A DNA stretch of 64,000 nt, taken from CAYJBH01 sp964370605 (GTDB lineage Bacteria > Bacillota > Clostridia > Oscillospirales > Ruminococcaceae). Of the stretch, positions 35,018-44,065 are shown one piece after another. The translations under genes were made by a program, and so were the position numbers. Each line of letters opens with the position of its first letter. The stretch's first letter is position 1. The DNA lies in assembly GCA_964370605.1 (NCBI GenBank), contig CAYJJX010000008.1, forward strand, positions 1 to 64,000. The letters run 5' to 3'. The notes under the pieces were generated by a model. The model did not search any database, was not told the origin of the DNA, and saw only the letters and a program-made list of their open reading frames with translations.

Positions 35018-35788
35018 TCATTCGAGATTCGGCATTTTTGTAAGTGCAATTCCGTCCAATATCAGTGTATCACGCAAAACAACGTGGTTTCGCATCAACG
35101 GTACGACATATCTTGCCGCACCTCCTGTCGCAATGACCGTCTTGACCGAGCCTCCGAGCTCATGGGCAAAGCGATCAACCATGCCATCCAGCATGGAAGA
35201 AGTGCCGAGTAGCAGTCCGCTCTTGATCGAATCCTGCGTGTTGGTTCCGATAGCTGTGGGGGGTGGCATGACCGGTATATCCATCAAAAGTGACGTGCGC
35301 TGAATCAATGCGTCCAGTGAAATATGCATTCCCGGAGCTATCGCTACCCCTCGAAACGCTCCATCTTCATCTATTGCCGAAATTTTTATGGCGGTTCCGG
35401 CATCTACGATAATTGCAGGCAGCGGCAACCTTCGCCGTACATATAAAGCCGAGGCAATAAGATCTGCTCCAAGTTCCTCCGGTCGATCGATCGCAATTTT
35501 TAGATCGGGACAACTTTCGGCACCAAACATGGATACCTCTGCATCTCCCATCACGGTAATCGCCTCTGCGATGACCTTAGTCAATCGAGGTACGACACTG
35601 GAGATGACCACCGTACTAATCTCCTGTTTTTCTACTTGGTGGATACTCAGCATCTGCGAAAGCATGATTGCATACTGTACCGGCTCCAACTCTTTATTGG
35701 TCGATAATCTGTCGAATAGCGTGAGTTTATCTTCTTTGTATAATCCTACTACTATATTTGTGTTACCGATGTCAAGCACCATTAGCAT
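35018..35788 (-). CDS. coaX: Type III pantothenate kinase
   Basis: First step of coenzyme A synthesis: phosphorylation of pantothenate. 256 residues. MVLDIGNTNIVVGLY (phosphate 1), GADLIASALYVRR, the DAGTAIKISAI phosphate 2 motif, and GTSSMLDGMVDRF/ATGGAARYV are all present. Start: ATG 35788 ten bases after AGGAG; the ATG at 35782 is a near alternative. Monocistronic; convergent with spoVAD. Confidence 0.93.
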   Translation of the reverse strand: MLMVLDIGNTNIVVGLYKEDKLTLFDRLSTNKELEPVQYAIMLSQMLSIHQVEKQEISTVVISSVVPRLTKVIAEAITVMGDAEVSMFGAESCPDLKIAIDRPEELGADLIASALYVRRRLPLPAIIVDAGTAIKISAIDEDGAFRGVAIAPGMHISLDALIQRTSLLMDIPVMPPPTAIGTNTQDSIKSGLLLGTSSMLDGMVDRFAHELGGSVKTVIATGGAARYVVPLMRNHVVLRDTLILDGIALTKMPNLE

Positions 35789-35848
35789 ATTTTCGGGTCT
35801 CCTATGCATAGATATTTATTGATATAGATTTTATAGACGGGGGATGCC

Positions 35849-36382
35849 ATGTTTGTAGTTACCATGACAAGAAAAACAATGAAAAGAGTGATCATCGCCA
35901 CCTGTGCCCTATTGTTAGTCTGCACCACTGCGATAGGGGGAGTTTTGCTGTTTGGTGATGGAGCAACCACAGCGATGGCGTCACAGGACTCTTCGGAAAT
36001 GATTACGAACATCGAAGATGTCGCAAAATATTTTGAAAAATACGGAATCACTGCCGACATTACTACCGGTGAGGTCAGCACTGTCCTTGTTCCAAAAAAG
36101 TTCGATGATGATTTTGAAGAGTTTAACGAACTGATCAAAGAAGGCGGCGGCGATCTTGACGACATGAAGGATCGAAGTGTAGAGCGCTGGCGCATACTGA
36201 GCACCAACCGAACCTTTGGAAATGAACTGATCTGGGCGGTCATGCTGGTACACAACAACCGCTCGGTCGGGTGCTATCTCATGAGCGAACCTTCAGGACA
36301 GGTTTTTGCAGTGACCGACATTGAAAATATTGTCGCAACCGAACTTGAAACTGCTCAGCTCATTAGCATAGAAGCGGAATAA
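35849..36382 (+). CDS. DUF4830-like exported protein
   Basis: 177 residues with an N-terminal signal/anchor (MTRKTMKRVIIATCALLLVCTTAIGG) and a small extracytoplasmic domain: DVAKYFEKYGITAD, VLVPKKFDDDFEEFNELIKEGG and SVERWRI. The FDDDFEEYN pattern fits DUF4830-type proteins of Firmicutes. Function unknown. Start ATG 35849 after GGGGG. It diverges from coaX. Confidence 0.75.
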   Translation: MFVVTMTRKTMKRVIIATCALLLVCTTAIGGVLLFGDGATTAMASQDSSEMITNIEDVAKYFEKYGITADITTGEVSTVLVPKKFDDDFEEFNELIKEGGGDLDDMKDRSVERWRILSTNRTFGNELIWAVMLVHNNRSVGCYLMSEPSGQVFAVTDIENIVATELETAQLISIEAE

Positions 36383-36418
36383 ATCGCAACAAAGAACCGG
36401 TTTTTTCGCGGCCAAGCC

Positions 36419-36994
36419 CTATTCTCCACCTTGATTCGATTCTGTCGAGCCAAAGACGGGCTTGCGCATCTTTGGCTCAGGGGCTGTCTCCGGTTGTTTT
36501 TGAAAAACAGGTCGATAAATGTGCTCGCTATTCTGATTTGTATCTGATTGCGTGACATCGGTTGATTCGGTCGACATTGTCGATATGTGCGTTTCAGGAT
36601 ATGGGGGTTGCTGGGGTATAATTGGGGTCGGCGGATCTGTCTGCTGGCCCTGTTGCCCTTGCTCTTCTTGATTCACACGCTGATGGTGATGATTTTTATA
36701 TTGGGTCGACGAAACGTCGACCTTCATCGTTGTTGTTGTTCTTTTGCGTTTTGGGCGTACCTTCTTCTTTGGTTCGGACGGAACATATCCCTTGCCATAA
36801 CTCGTAATTTTCAACACAAAAAGATATACTGTAAACAACATGAGTGCGGCAATACATCCAACAAGAACAAATTTAATGTCGCTGGTGAATATGTTGGAGA
36901 AAAAGATATAGATTGCCAATACAGCCTGTGCCACGGTACAGACTATAAAGACAAGGCATATTAATAATATAGCAACTATTCGAGGGACTCTCAT
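36419..36994 (-). CDS. Membrane protein with disordered C-terminal tail
   Basis: 191 residues: two N-terminal hydrophobic segments (about 7-32 and 41-65), a basic stretch KKKVRPKRKR and a low-complexity tail rich in Q, P, T and S. No family recognised. It overlaps the DUF2304 gene by four bases on the same strand, in the glycosyltransferase cluster, so it may belong to an envelope polysaccharide unit. Confidence 0.6.
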   Translation of the reverse strand: MRVPRIVAILLICLVFIVCTVAQAVLAIYIFFSNIFTSDIKFVLVGCIAALMLFTVYLFVLKITSYGKGYVPSEPKKKVRPKRKRTTTTMKVDVSSTQYKNHHHQRVNQEEQGQQGQQTDPPTPIIPQQPPYPETHISTMSTESTDVTQSDTNQNSEHIYRPVFQKQPETAPEPKMRKPVFGSTESNQGGE

Positions 36995-37371
36995 TCGCCA
37001 TCTCTCCTAATATTCTCTTGTTTATCCTCTTCTCTGTTCGCAAGGTCAAAATCATCAAGCGCCTTCCTTTGAACTATCTCTTTCAGACGGTTATTGGTCT
37101 GAGAGAGGCGAAGTGTCAGGAAAAATTGATGCACGATCAACGCAAACAGCACCACCAAAAACACAAAGTTGACCGGCGACTCGACGCCGAGTCGCAGAGC
37201 CGCCATGATAGCAAGATCGGGAAAGATGGAGAGCACCAAAATCATCAACGAAAAGAAAAGCCAAAATATCGAGTCCTCGATCTGCACCTTCGAGCGACGG
37301 ATTTTAAATAGAATATATCCCGTGGTTACAACGGCACCCACAAAAAGCATGACACTGATCAATAAACTCAT
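36991..37371 (-). CDS. DUF2304 family membrane protein
   Basis: 126 residues with two to three membrane segments, of the DUF2304 group that is commonly next to GT2 glycosyltransferases of the dolichyl-phosphate type. SPVNFVFLVVLFALIVHQFFLTLRLSQTNNRLKEIVQ is the family core. Start: ATG 37371 after GGGGG; the longer ORF from 37422 reads back through a 24-base tandem copy of the end of the upstream gene. Confidence 0.8.
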   Translation of the reverse strand: MSLLISVMLFVGAVVTTGYILFKIRRSKVQIEDSIFWLFFSLMILVLSIFPDLAIMAALRLGVESPVNFVFLVVLFALIVHQFFLTLRLSQTNNRLKEIVQRKALDDFDLANREEDKQENIRRDGE

Positions 37372-37418
37372 CTGTTGATCCCCCGTCTGAAAATTCATCT
37401 GTCGATCCCCCGTCTGAA
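37368..37418 (-). repeat. 24-base tandem duplication at a gene junction
   Basis: Two copies (37368-37391, 37395-37418), one mismatch, 27-base period. One encodes the last codons of the GT2 gene (FRRGIDR stop), the other supplies the ribosome binding site GGGGG and start of the DUF2304 gene. Confidence 0.85.
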
Positions 37419-38090
37419 CCACTGAATAAAGAATATCGATACAAATGTGGTGATGGTATAGCTGATACCGTTAAACACATTCAGATAGCTTACCCCTGCC
37501 TTGCGCTCCGACATTTCGGTCTGAACCTCTTTTAGCACCGCTTTGTTGCGAAGTAGATGTGCTATGGTGTCCGGTTCCGGATGACAGTTGATATTTTTTG
37601 CAAGCACTCTTATCATCTTTCGATTAAAAAGTCTCATGCCGCTAGTCGGGTCGGTCAATTTTTTCCCCGTTGTCATAAAAATCGCAAGTGTGATAAGGCG
37701 ACTTCCAAACATTCTGGCAGAGAATGGTTTGCGTTTTTCCACAAACCTCGAACCTACCGTAATATCTGCCTGCTCACGCAATGCCGTTTCCAACAGTTTT
37801 TCCACTGCGCAGGCCGGGTGTTGTCCGTCGCCGTCAAATTGAAGCACATAGTCGTAATCGTTTTCAAAGGCGAACATCATTCCGGTCTGAAACGCACCGG
37901 ACAGTCCGAGATTTGACGAAAGATTCAGACACTTATACCCTTTTTCTTTGCAAATACGAAGTGTATTGTCGGACGAGCCGTCATTGATAACCACCGCATC
38001 CCAATCGGAGCAATGCGCCGCAATATCCTCCATTGTCGAAACAATGGAATCTTGTTCGTTGTGTGCAGGTATTATCAACAGTTTTTTCAT
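37395..38090 (-). CDS. GT2 family glycosyltransferase (DPM1/GtrB-like)
   Basis: 231 residues, GT-A fold: N-terminal LLIIPAHNEQDSIVSTME, VVINDGSSDNT and the metal-binding FDGDGQHPA; then FVEKRKPFSARMFGSRL and TSGMRLFNR, as in polyprenyl-phosphate-mannose/glucose synthases. A terminal hydrophobic segment anchors it. Neighbours are a DUF2304 protein and a GT4 enzyme, so it may prepare polyprenyl-linked sugar for surface glycan. Confidence 0.87.
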   Translation of the reverse strand: MKKLLIIPAHNEQDSIVSTMEDIAAHCSDWDAVVINDGSSDNTLRICKEKGYKCLNLSSNLGLSGAFQTGMMFAFENDYDYVLQFDGDGQHPACAVEKLLETALREQADITVGSRFVEKRKPFSARMFGSRLITLAIFMTTGKKLTDPTSGMRLFNRKMIRVLAKNINCHPEPDTIAHLLRNKAVLKEVQTEMSERKAGVSYLNVFNGISYTITTFVSIFFIQWFRRGIDR

Positions 38091-38155
38091 CGTATGTCGT
38101 CGTTCCTTATGTCTTTAAGTTGCTCGCCCTATCGTCAGGTGCATGGCGAACTGTA

Positions 38156-39292
38156 TCACTGAAATGCCCTATCTAAAATGTCGGCGCTATTCTGCCAACC
38201 CATCTTCTCTCGAACGCGTTTTTCATTGTCAATGATGCTCGAAAGATCTGCCGCGAGTGCATGGTGAACTGCATCGATGATGCTATCCTCGTCACCTTTT
38301 TTCATGATATATCCACCCGAAACCTTGTCTGTGAAAACCTCACTCGCACCGCCACAACCCTCGGTGGTGATAACAAAACATCGACATGCTACCGCTTCAA
38401 GGAGTGTGGTGGAGAAACCTTCCGAAACGGTAGGCAGACAAAAAATCTCGGCACGTTTCATGAGTGAAATACACTCATCGTGCATCAGTTTACCACAAAA
38501 AACAACATTTTTCAAGCGGTAGGATTCAAGATGGGAAAGCATTGCACCGTCGCCCGCCATGACCAGTCGTAGATTGGGATATTGCTGTGAAATCTTGCCA
38601 AATGCCTTTACCAGCTCATCGACACCTTTTTCCGGAATCATGCGACCGACATAGCATATGACTTTGTCATTGTCTGCAATGCCAAATTTTTTTGCATCAA
38701 AAAGCGACGGTGAAACCCCGTCGACCTTGTTGCAATCGATTGCATTTGGTACGACTCCCAAGGCCGTAATCCCAAAATGATTCAGCCAGCGGGCGCTCCT
38801 ACTTGATACTGCATAAAACCGATTGCAGTAAGAACGAACCAACCGACAGACGATGTGCTCATAACATTTCAAAATTATATCCAAAAAAGCGTTCCCAAAC
38901 GAGAGATGCGCCGAGCCGTGCTCGATTACGATACAGGGTATTGCATTTTTTTTCGCAAATGAAGCGGCAAACAGCGATAACGGATAAAACCTTGTGTTTA
39001 TCACCGCCCGCTCTACGCCCTGCGAAAAAGCATTTCGGAGCAACTTTTTTGTCGTATTGAATGGTTTAATCACAGGCAACCGGCCGCCCATCAGCTGCCA
39101 AGAGGGCAGACGCAAAATCTCGACGCCCGATCCATCAACCTCGTGCCGGGGCAGGTTTGTGAGTTCACTTGTGACTATAATCACCCTATGGCCGTTTTGA
39201 ACAAGTTGCCTCGCAAGGTTTTGATTATAGTTTTCCACCCCACCGACGGTCGGAGGATATTGTGCGGTAAACAGACAATAAAACGACGGCAT
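38156..39292 (-). CDS. GT4 family glycosyltransferase
   Basis: 378 residues, GT-B fold. N-terminal CLFTAQYPPTVGGVENYNQNLA, mid-protein VPNAIDCNKVDG and ICYVGRMIPEKGVDELVKAF, then CLPTVSEGFSTTLLEAVACRC with the catalytic E-x7-E. Start: ATG 39292, six bases after AAGGGA, rather than the ATG at 39298. It lies between the HD-GYP gene (eleven-base gap) and the GT2 gene. Confidence 0.9.
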   Translation of the reverse strand: MPSFYCLFTAQYPPTVGGVENYNQNLARQLVQNGHRVIIVTSELTNLPRHEVDGSGVEILRLPSWQLMGGRLPVIKPFNTTKKLLRNAFSQGVERAVINTRFYPLSLFAASFAKKNAIPCIVIEHGSAHLSFGNAFLDIILKCYEHIVCRLVRSYCNRFYAVSSRSARWLNHFGITALGVVPNAIDCNKVDGVSPSLFDAKKFGIADNDKVICYVGRMIPEKGVDELVKAFGKISQQYPNLRLVMAGDGAMLSHLESYRLKNVVFCGKLMHDECISLMKRAEIFCLPTVSEGFSTTLLEAVACRCFVITTEGCGGASEVFTDKVSGGYIMKKGDEDSIIDAVHHALAADLSSIIDNEKRVREKMGWQNSADILDRAFQ

Positions 39293-39302
39293 TAACATTC
39301 CC

Positions 39303-40382
39303 TTACAGCGTTACGGACAGGCAGTAAAGCTCATCTGTGGTAGACACTACCGCACCATCGACCTCAATAATGGGATAGTTCCAGTTATTCACATCTATAT
39401 GCTTAACAACACCGATACTGCCGTTGTTGAGCAACACAGATTTTCCGAGCATTTCACCCGGCATTCGCTCTAAAAACAGTCCGATCAATTTATAGTCAAG
39501 GTCGGAAAACTTTCCGCTTGAGAGTTGGCCCAAGATGGTGAAAGGGCTGGCCGCCTCTTTGTAACATCGGGTTGAAATCATGGCATCATACACATCAGAA
39601 ATTGCGGTAATTCTGGAATAGAGCGGAATGAGCTCACCGGGCAGATTGTCGGGATAACCGGTACCGTTCATCTTCTCGTGATGAGAACGCGCGACGGTTG
39701 CAACGATCGGTGGAATACCGGAGCTCTCTGAAATGATGTTATATGAATATATGCTATGTTTCTTCATCTCTTCGAACTCTTCCGGCGTGAGTTTTCTCGG
39801 CGCATTCAAGATTTCACTCGAAACTTTTGTCTTTCCGATATCATGGAGCAACCCACAGGTCACCAGCAGATCAATCTCTTCGTCCGGCAAATCCAGCCAC
39901 TTACCCATCAAACCGTTGAGCATCGAAACGTTGGTGCTATGTGAAAGAAGATATTCATCCACCGCATTTTTACCGTTTATACACTGTATAATTGTTGCGG
40001 CATCAAGATGAGTAACTTTATCTGACAAATCACTCGACAGATCCATCGCCTGTGCCGTGTCTAGCATGTTATTATCATGAAGAATATCGATCAGTGTACC
40101 CATCTTCTGTTTGCTGACGTCATAACCGATTTCTTTTTCGAATTGTTCCTGTCGCAACTCTTCCGGCACACCGTTTTTCAGAAGCTGATAATAAAATTTC
40201 GGTTCTACATAAATATTCCTACTACCATTTGAACTTCCGACAAGGCTGTTCATCATCCTGTCGCTGACAAAAGTACCTTTTTTTATCATTAGTAGTGGAT
40301 CACGATATTTCAAGTAGACATCACCGCCGGCTATTGTGCCGACGCTTAAATACTCTACTGCTATTGGTAATAATTCAAACAC
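39303..40382 (-). CDS. HD-GYP domain protein, probable cyclic-dinucleotide phosphodiesterase
   Basis: 359 residues. N-terminal domain of about 110 residues is unclassified; the HD domain contains CGLLHDIGKTKVSSEIL and SHHEKMNGTGYPDNLPGELIPLYSRI, with the HD pair and the GTGYP element. Such proteins usually degrade cyclic di-GMP. C-terminal about 60 residues (GSIGVVKHIDVNNWNYPIIEVDG) may be a small sensor. Start GTG 40382. Has its own promoter. Confidence 0.87.
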   Translation of the reverse strand: MFELLPIAVEYLSVGTIAGGDVYLKYRDPLLMIKKGTFVSDRMMNSLVGSSNGSRNIYVEPKFYYQLLKNGVPEELRQEQFEKEIGYDVSKQKMGTLIDILHDNNMLDTAQAMDLSSDLSDKVTHLDAATIIQCINGKNAVDEYLLSHSTNVSMLNGLMGKWLDLPDEEIDLLVTCGLLHDIGKTKVSSEILNAPRKLTPEEFEEMKKHSIYSYNIISESSGIPPIVATVARSHHEKMNGTGYPDNLPGELIPLYSRITAISDVYDAMISTRCYKEAASPFTILGQLSSGKFSDLDYKLIGLFLERMPGEMLGKSVLLNNGSIGVVKHIDVNNWNYPIIEVDGAVVSTTDELYCLSVTL

Positions 40383-40427
40383 TAAGGACCACCGCCTTCT
40401 TAGATAAACATATAATCTGTACTCTTT

Positions 40428-40456
40428 ATTATACTACAATCGACTTGAAAAATCAA
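40428..40456 (-). promoter_or_regulatory. Sigma-A promoter of the HD-GYP gene
   Basis: Minus strand TTGATT (40451-40456), 17-base spacer, TATAAT (40428-40433), about 45 bases before the start. Confidence 0.75.
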
Positions 40457-40526
40457 CCGATTTTTCAGTTTGTCATTGTTATCATTTATTTTGTGTCGAA
40501 ATATTTACATTATATGCTAAAAACAC

Positions 40527-40555
40527 TTTACAATTATAGCTTTATTTGATAATAT
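40527..40555 (+). promoter_or_regulatory. Sigma-A promoter of the DUF1846 gene
   Basis: TTTACA (40527-40532), 17-base spacer, TAATAT (40550-40555), followed by AACGAAAGGATG. Confidence 0.7.
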
Positions 40556-40606
40556 TATCCTTGTACTAAAGTGAAAATAATGTTAACGAAAGGATGTGAC
40601 CGATTG

Positions 40607-42088
40607 ATGAATGCTTTTGATGGCGAAATGTATAAAAACCTACAAAAGGAACAGATTCAAAAGAGAATCGATAACTTTGAAGGTAAGCTATATCTCGAGT
40701 TCGGCGGCAAACTGTTTGACGACTATCACGCGGCAAGAGTTCTTCCCGGTTTTTCTAAAGGAAGCAAAATAGAGCTACTTCACTCGATGGCATCTCAGAC
40801 CGAGATTATATTCTGCGTTAACGCAGGTGATATAGAAAAAACAAAGGTACGCGCCGACCTCGGAATTTCATATGCCATGGAAGTATTGCGACTCATCGAT
40901 GATATTACCGCAACCGGACTTCCGGTCACAGGTGTCGTAATCACACGATTCACAGGTCAGAGCGCGGCAGAACTTTTCAGACAAAAGCTGGAGAACTACG
41001 GCGTGCCCACATACCTGCACTATCCAATCGAGGGCTATCCTACCGACATAAACTACATATGCAGCGAAGAGGGTTTCGGGCGCAACGAATATATAAAAAC
41101 CACAAAACCGCTTGTTGTCATCACCGCTCCCGGCCCGGGAAGCGGCAAACTTGCGACCTGTCTTTCCCAGATATACGCCGATAAAACTCGTGGCGTGAAG
41201 AGTGGCTACGCAAAATTCGAGACATTCCCCGTCTTCAACCTTCCGCTTAGCCATCCGGTCAATCTGGCATACGAGGCTGCAACCGCCGACCTTGCCGACA
41301 TCAACATGATCGATCCTTTCCACCTTGAAAAGTACGGCGAGAGCACCGTCAACTATAACCGTGATATTGAGGCTTTCCCGATTGTCAAAGCGGTATTGGA
41401 ACATATTGCCGCCGACGGCGAATTCTACTCCTCCCCCACCGACATGGGTGTAAACATGGCAGGGTTTGCCATAACCGATGACGAGGCTGTACGGGAAGCG
41501 GCAAAACAGGAGATCATACGCCGCTACTATAAATGCAAATGCGATCGAAAGCAGGGCAAAGCAGGCGTTGAAGAATTTCAAAAGATCAAGCGCATTATCA
41601 GTGGCATGAAAATTCAACCTGAAGTAGATCGTCGCGTGGTTCTCCCTGCTGTAACTCGAGCACAGGAGACAGGGCACATGGTTGCGGCGATAGAGCTCAG
41701 CGACGGCAGAATCGTGACCGGAAAAGACTCAAACCTCATGACCGCAACACCGGCATGTATACTCAATGCCCTCAAAGAATTGGCCGGCATCGATCCGGAG
41801 GCATTGCTAATTCCTCCCACCATTCTCGAGCCAATCCTAAAATTGAAGATGAACATGCTCAACAGTCGTTCTTCGGTACTGAAACTGGACGACGTTCTGA
41901 CCGCCCTTTCCATTGCAGCAACCGAAAATCGCGATGCAGAGCAAGCGCTCGCCCAACTTCCGAAGCTTGCCGACTGCGACATGCACACGAGCACTATGCT
42001 GCGAAGCGGTGACGACAGCATTCTTCGCCGTCTGCACATCCGACTCACCAGCGAGCCGGAGTTCCCATCGAAAGACCTCTTCTTTTAA
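40607..42088 (+). CDS. DUF1846 family protein
   Basis: 493-residue cytoplasmic protein, near full length for DUF1846. Key blocks: YLEFGGKLFDDYHAARVLPGF at the start, FCVNAGDIEKTKVRADLGISY, then VVITAPGPGSGKLATCLSQIY, a P-loop-like turn, and FETFPVFNLPLSHPVNLAYEAAT. Structure and fold are reported for the family, but a reaction is not established. Start ATG 40607 after AAAGGA. It ends at a strong terminator. Confidence 0.9.
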   Translation: MNAFDGEMYKNLQKEQIQKRIDNFEGKLYLEFGGKLFDDYHAARVLPGFSKGSKIELLHSMASQTEIIFCVNAGDIEKTKVRADLGISYAMEVLRLIDDITATGLPVTGVVITRFTGQSAAELFRQKLENYGVPTYLHYPIEGYPTDINYICSEEGFGRNEYIKTTKPLVVITAPGPGSGKLATCLSQIYADKTRGVKSGYAKFETFPVFNLPLSHPVNLAYEAATADLADINMIDPFHLEKYGESTVNYNRDIEAFPIVKAVLEHIAADGEFYSSPTDMGVNMAGFAITDDEAVREAAKQEIIRRYYKCKCDRKQGKAGVEEFQKIKRIISGMKIQPEVDRRVVLPAVTRAQETGHMVAAIELSDGRIVTGKDSNLMTATPACILNALKELAGIDPEALLIPPTILEPILKLKMNMLNSRSSVLKLDDVLTALSIAATENRDAEQALAQLPKLADCDMHTSTMLRSGDDSILRRLHIRLTSEPEFPSKDLFF

Positions 42089-42129
42089 ATAACAACTTTC
42101 TCGAAAAACGAACCGAAATGTTTTAAATG

Positions 42130-42166
42130 CCTCCCGATGAGCGCAAAGCTCGTTTGGAGGTCTTTT
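42130..42166 (+). terminator. Intrinsic terminator of the DUF1846 gene
   Basis: Twelve-pair stem CCTCC...GGAGG with inner GAGC/GCTC, loop GCAAA and tail TCTTTT. Confidence 0.85.
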
Positions 42167-42311
42167 CGTCAAAAGCTTTTGAACGGCAAAAAACCGATTC
42201 GTTTTTCTTGTTTCACAAATGATTTTCACCTCTAAAATTTTCAATAACTCCTGCCGATTTTCAAACAAATAACACAAATAAAAATTATATTTAAGATACG
42301 AAAAGCGCAAT

Positions 42312-42373
42312 CCGGTTTGAACCTGTCGCAGTGTTGGTGAAATTCCAACGTCATGAAAGGGGATTTAAACCGG
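42312..42373 (+). promoter_or_regulatory. Candidate structured leader of the HtrA gene
   Basis: CCGGTTTGAA (42312-42321) pairs with TTTAAACCGG (42364-42373), enclosing hairpin GTTGG-TGAAATT-CCAAC (42333-42349) and GAAAGGGG. The GGTGAAATTCC loop is reminiscent of T-loop-type motifs in FMN riboswitches, but no full aptamer is present. Confidence 0.45.
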
Positions 42374-42414
42374 TTTCGAATAGCGTTTGGCATATTTCAT
42401 CCATGGAGTATCAT

Positions 42415-43617
42415 ATGAGTTCAGAACAAAACAGCTATAACTATGCACACGTTCATAATCCTAAAAAAAAGTGCTATGCCGGCTTAGTGACAGCGCTGGT
42501 ATTGATTGCACTGGTAATACTTGCCTTGCTGGTGGCGACATCGGCATATCTTGTTTTAGATGCCTCGGGACAGCTTCCCGATCGTTTTAGAATCGACAGA
42601 TTTCTCGGCAGCGAGTCATCTGCTACAATGGCTCCAATCGACGGCGAATTAATCGAGCAAGAGGAAATCGTGTTCAACTATGAGCCGGTAGCGGAAGGAA
42701 ACCTCACAACCGAATCTCTTTACGAACTTGTATCACGCCAAACGGTCGGAATCATCGTCTATAGCGGCGACACTCCGGTAACAGGCGGCAGCGGTGTTAT
42801 CATCAGTTCTGAGGGGCACATTATAACCAACGATCACGTAGTCAGCAACGGCAACAGGTATGCGGTATCGCTCCACGACGGAGAGGTGTATGAGGCCTCT
42901 CTAATCGGCGGCGACGTCGACAGTGACATAGCGGTCATCAAGTTAAATAGCCCACCCGAAGGACTGTCAGCTGCCTCTTTTGGCGACAGCGATGAACTTC
43001 AAGGCGGTCAGAATGTGGCGGTGTTCGGATCATTGAACGGAAAATCCATCTATATGGCAGAAGGTATAGTCGCAGGTCCACTGCGCACCAAAGAGTCCAT
43101 CACCCAAGATCCAAACCATGAGGGGCATTCCTATATTCAGACGACGGCGGCGATTAACCCCGGTAACTCGGGAGGTGCGCTGGTTGATATGCAGGGACAG
43201 GTTGTCGGAATCGTATCGGCAAAGATTGCAAGCGTTTCGATCGAAGATACAGGTTTTGCAATCCCTACCGCAGAAGCCCTTCCTGTCGTAGAGTCTTTGT
43301 TGGAACAAGGTTTTGTTCCGGGCGAGGCGGAACTCGGCATCCATATCATACCGGTCACAATGTTGGAGATAGATATCCCTGATTTTGACGGTGAAAACGG
43401 AATGGTGCTCAGTCTGATTGAACCTTACAGTGACCTCAATAACTATGGCATCACCCCCGGTGACATCATCGTATCGGCAGACGGCATTGAGCTTATCGAA
43501 ACTTCCGACCTTACCGACCTCATCGACACAAAAGCTGTCGGAGATACATTGGAGCTGGTCATCTGGAAGTCGACTACCGGAAATTACATGCAGATTACCG
43601 CAAAGCTTGTGAACTGA
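42415..43617 (+). CDS. HtrA/DegP-like membrane serine protease
   Basis: 400 residues. One N-terminal transmembrane segment (about 25-50) with a short cytoplasmic basic stretch, a trypsin-like domain with His in TNDHVVSNG, Asp in SDIAVIKL and Ser in NPGNSGGALV, and a C-terminal PDZ domain (YGITPGDIIVSADG). It would degrade misfolded extracytoplasmic proteins. Start: ATG 42415 six bases after GGAG; upstream ATG and TTG lack spacing. Confidence 0.92.
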   Translation: MSSEQNSYNYAHVHNPKKKCYAGLVTALVLIALVILALLVATSAYLVLDASGQLPDRFRIDRFLGSESSATMAPIDGELIEQEEIVFNYEPVAEGNLTTESLYELVSRQTVGIIVYSGDTPVTGGSGVIISSEGHIITNDHVVSNGNRYAVSLHDGEVYEASLIGGDVDSDIAVIKLNSPPEGLSAASFGDSDELQGGQNVAVFGSLNGKSIYMAEGIVAGPLRTKESITQDPNHEGHSYIQTTAAINPGNSGGALVDMQGQVVGIVSAKIASVSIEDTGFAIPTAEALPVVESLLEQGFVPGEAELGIHIIPVTMLEIDIPDFDGENGMVLSLIEPYSDLNNYGITPGDIIVSADGIELIETSDLTDLIDTKAVGDTLELVIWKSTTGNYMQITAKLVN

Positions 43618-43719
43618 TGTTCCACAAAAAACATTATTCACTCACCCATTCTCTGATAACAACCTATCTGATTATTGAAAAACCATAGGGTACTAAAGCA
43701 ATTACAGGTCAAAAACAGC

Positions 43720-43760
43720 AAAAAAGCCGACATCATCTATTTTGATAGTGTCGGCTTTTT
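43720..43760 (+). terminator. Intrinsic terminator, possibly bidirectional
   Basis: Stem GCCGAC/GTCGGC extended by partial pairing, A5 on the left, T5 on the right. Confidence 0.85.
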
Positions 43761-43774
43761 CTGTAAGTTTGTAT

Positions 43775-43914
43775 TATAGTTATTCAATTTGAAAAACGTC
43801 ACAAGAATGTCGAGCAAAAATTTCGACTATCAAGGCGTGAGGATATTGACGACAACGTAGAGAGGCGGAATTTCTGCCGGTAAGACGTGTTGGTTTTTAA
43901 GTTGAATGACTATA
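43775..43914. repeat. MITE-like palindromic repeat of 140 bp
   Basis: Ends TATAGTTATTCAATTTGAAAA (43775) and the mirror of TATAGTCATTCAACTTAAAA (43914) form terminal inverted repeats of about 25 bases with few mismatches; interior has hairpins (CGAGCAAAAATTTCG and GGCGGAATTTCTGCC). No ORF with coding features. It lies between a terminator and a GNAT gene, a site typical of non-autonomous elements. Confidence 0.65.
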
Positions 43915-44065
43915 TTGCCTATCAAATACGTCTTGACGTCAGAAATCTTGTTTTCTTTTTGATTGTGGAATCACGCCCGATGTGATATTATATATCCATA
44001 GCGACTTATTGGTGTTTCAATCAATAAAAATTTGCTTTATAAACAAATTACAAAATCAGGTGTAT

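Noticed and set aside
42300..42380. FMN or hammerhead-like RNA
   Set aside because: Only the GGTGAAATTCC loop is similar to FMN aptamers; the other conserved stems and the CTGATGA core of hammerheads are absent.
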